Of a stretch of 34,287 bases of DNA, positions 33,070 through 34,287 are shown in pieces (position 1 is the first letter of the stretch; each line of letters starts with the position of its first letter). The translations under genes were made by a program, and so were the position numbers. Below the pieces are notes generated by a model. The model was not told the origin of the DNA, did no database searches, and was given only the letters and a program-made list of their open reading frames with translations. This stretch comes from JAZNUH01 sp045592225 (lineage in GTDB: Bacteria; Bacillota; Clostridia; UMGS1883; UMGS1540), in the NCBI GenBank assembly GCA_045592225.1, contig JAZNUH010000087.1:1-34287 (forward strand), in the 5' to 3' direction.

Positions 33070-34164
33070 ATGGAGAGTTTATATTTGTTACTTGCTTTTG
33101 TTCTTTCCTTTGCGGTTGCCTTTGCGGCAACTCCGCTTGTTAAGGTCTTTGCCGTTAAAATCGGTGCCGTTGACAAGCCTTCGGAAAGACGCATACACAA
33201 AAAGCCTACCCCCCGTCTCGGCGGTCTGGCAATTTTCTACGGATTTGTTATATCCATACTCTGTTTTTGCGACATAAACGCCGATGTTCAGGGTATGATT
33301 TTCGGCAGTCTTGTCATAGTTGTGCTGGGTATTGTGGACGATGCAAAGCAGCTCACCGCAAAGGTAAAGCTTCCCTTCCAGATACTTGCGGCACTTATTC
33401 TGTGCATTTTCGGTGCAAGAATAGATGTACTTACAGTTCCGCAGTTTATCTCTCCCGAGGGGGTTATAAATCTGGGCTGGTGGTCATATCCGCTCACAGT
33501 TTTGTGGGTTGTTGGTGTTACCAATGCAGTTAACCTTATTGACGGTATGGACGGACTTGCCGCAGGTGTAAGCTCAATTGCGTCAATGTCCCTCTTTTGC
33601 ATATCCCTTATACTGGGCGACCCTGTGGTAGCGGTCATAACAGCCGCACTGGCAGGTGCCTGCTTTGGCTTTCTGCCCTATAACTTTAACCCTGCAAAAA
33701 TATTTATGGGCGACACAGGCGCAACCTTTTTAGGCTTTATCCTGGCATCTGTTTCGGTTATCGGTCTTTTCAAAAGCTATGCAGTTATAAGCTTTGCAGT
33801 ACCCTTCCTCGTATTGGGTCTGCCTATATTTGATACAGGCTTTACCATTATCCGCAGAATTATTTCAAGAAGACCCATAATGCAGCCTGACAGAGAGCAT
33901 TTGCACCACCGCCTTCTGGATATGGGCTTTTCACAAAAGCAGTCGGTTGCAATTTTATATCTCATAAGCACAGTTTTAGGCATATGTGCAATTGTGCTTA
34001 TAAGCAGCGGTGCTATAAGAGCGCTTGTACTCATTGCAATGATTATTATATTCCTCGTGTTTGCATCCCGGTTTATGGGCATCCGCGAGCACGAAAAGAC
34101 AACAGAAGAATTAAATACTGAAACTCATGGAGAGGAGAAGGTTGATAATAATGAAGAACATTAA
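33070..34164 (+). CDS. tagO: Undecaprenyl-phosphate GlcNAc-1-phosphate transferase (TagO/WecA family)
   Basis: 364 residues with about ten membrane helices. It moves a sugar-1-phosphate from a UDP-sugar to undecaprenyl phosphate, the first lipid-linked step in secondary wall polymer synthesis. Motifs are DKPSERRIHKKPTPRLGG (35-52), the Mg-binding GIVDDAK (D90, D91), NLIDGMDGLAAG (N155, D158, D161), FMGDTGA (D215), and the His motif REHLHHRLLDMG, which separates this group from MraY. An acidic tail (EKTTEELNTETHGEEK) is poorly conserved. The next gene overlaps it by 14 bases. Which polymer it starts is unknown; SLH proteins in this window suggest an S-layer-binding polysaccharide. Confidence 0.9.
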   Translation: MESLYLLLAFVLSFAVAFAATPLVKVFAVKIGAVDKPSERRIHKKPTPRLGGLAIFYGFVISILCFCDINADVQGMIFGSLVIVVLGIVDDAKQLTAKVKLPFQILAALILCIFGARIDVLTVPQFISPEGVINLGWWSYPLTVLWVVGVTNAVNLIDGMDGLAAGVSSIASMSLFCISLILGDPVVAVITAALAGACFGFLPYNFNPAKIFMGDTGATFLGFILASVSVIGLFKSYAVISFAVPFLVLGLPIFDTGFTIIRRIISRRPIMQPDREHLHHRLLDMGFSQKQSVAILYLISTVLGICAIVLISSGAIRALVLIAMIIIFLVFASRFMGIREHEKTTEELNTETHGEEKVDNNEEH

Positions 34165-34287
34165 AGTAATGACCGTTTTCGGCACAAGACCCGAGGCTAT
34201 TAAAATGGCTCCCCTGGTGCTTGAGCTGGAAAAGACAGAAGGAATTGAATCTATAGTATGTGTTACCGCACAGCACCGTCAGATGCT
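34151..34287 (+). CDS. wecB: UDP-N-acetylglucosamine 2-epimerase (partial, cut by the window end)
   Basis: Only the first 45 codons are present. MKNIKVMTVFGTRPEAIKMA is the family-typical N terminus of the non-hydrolysing epimerase (WecB/MnaA), with AQHRQM shortly after. It makes UDP-ManNAc from UDP-GlcNAc, a precursor of teichoic-acid linkage units and of ManNAc-containing S-layer-binding polysaccharides. It starts inside the end of tagO (14-base overlap), so translation is coupled; GGAGAGGAG lies a few bases further upstream. An in-frame TTG nine bases earlier is a less likely start. Confidence 0.88.
   Translation, partial: MKNIKVMTVFGTRPEAIKMAPLVLELEKTEGIESIVCVTAQHRQM

Overview
The window looks like chromosome of an anaerobic, Gram-positive-type clostridium (class Clostridia, probably an uncultured gut lineage). 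The evidence is S-layer homology (SLH) domains, a YycH/YycI pair, DUF6062-, DUF6487- and TmcAL-type Firmicute genes, strong AGGAGG ribosome binding sites, TTGACA/TATAAT promoters and moderate GC. A relative of SLH-rich fibre degraders such as Monoglobus is possible, but that is a guess. I see no rRNA, tRNA, CRISPR array, prophage or intact insertion sequence.

Layout: (1) 12-5801, minus strand: two tandem secreted TIM-barrel proteins that look like glycoside hydrolases, one ending in three SLH domains and one soluble with extra binding modules. (2) 5802-6486: gene-free, with a C10 tract and a possible small RNA. (3) 6487-8799, minus: pgsA, a Cys/His-rich DUF6062 gene and tmcAL. (4) 8839-11707, minus: a hisD-like gene, a hisB-like gene and a HAD phosphatase; the first two have lost or changed conserved active-site residues. 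(5) 11932-14697, plus: a small secreted protein followed by yycH and yycI, without walRK. (6) 14765-16571: an AT-rich island with a BspA-type leucine-rich-repeat protein and a divergent 57-residue ribbon-helix-helix protein. (7) 16640-19379, minus: Nudix hydrolase, a structured intergenic element, an iron-type alcohol dehydrogenase and a uridine-kinase-like P-loop protein. (8) 19452-23747, minus: cadA and cadC metal efflux, each with its own operator, then a phosphopantetheinyl transferase, a zinc-ribbon protein and a zinc-ribbon XRE regulator. (9) 23863-24706, minus: rpsI and rplM. (10) 25012-27795, minus: a large S-layer protein with a strong promoter and a hairpin-rich leader. (11) 28198-29229, minus: mnmA. 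(12) 29361 to the end, plus: purD, then an aminotransferase, trpS, a TagO/WecA-type transferase and the start of a UDP-GlcNAc 2-epimerase gene.

How the genes may work together: SLH domains bind secondary cell-wall polysaccharide. The TagO/WecA-type transferase and UDP-GlcNAc 2-epimerase at the right end perform early steps of making such ManNAc-containing polymers, so the window holds both cell-surface proteins with anchors and a likely source of the anchor's ligand. The most unusual features are the hisD/hisB/HAD cluster with altered metal-site and substrate residues, the secreted-protein/yycH/yycI unit, the paired DEP/WEP TIM-barrel proteins, and a compact three-way-junction fold at 17241-17310.
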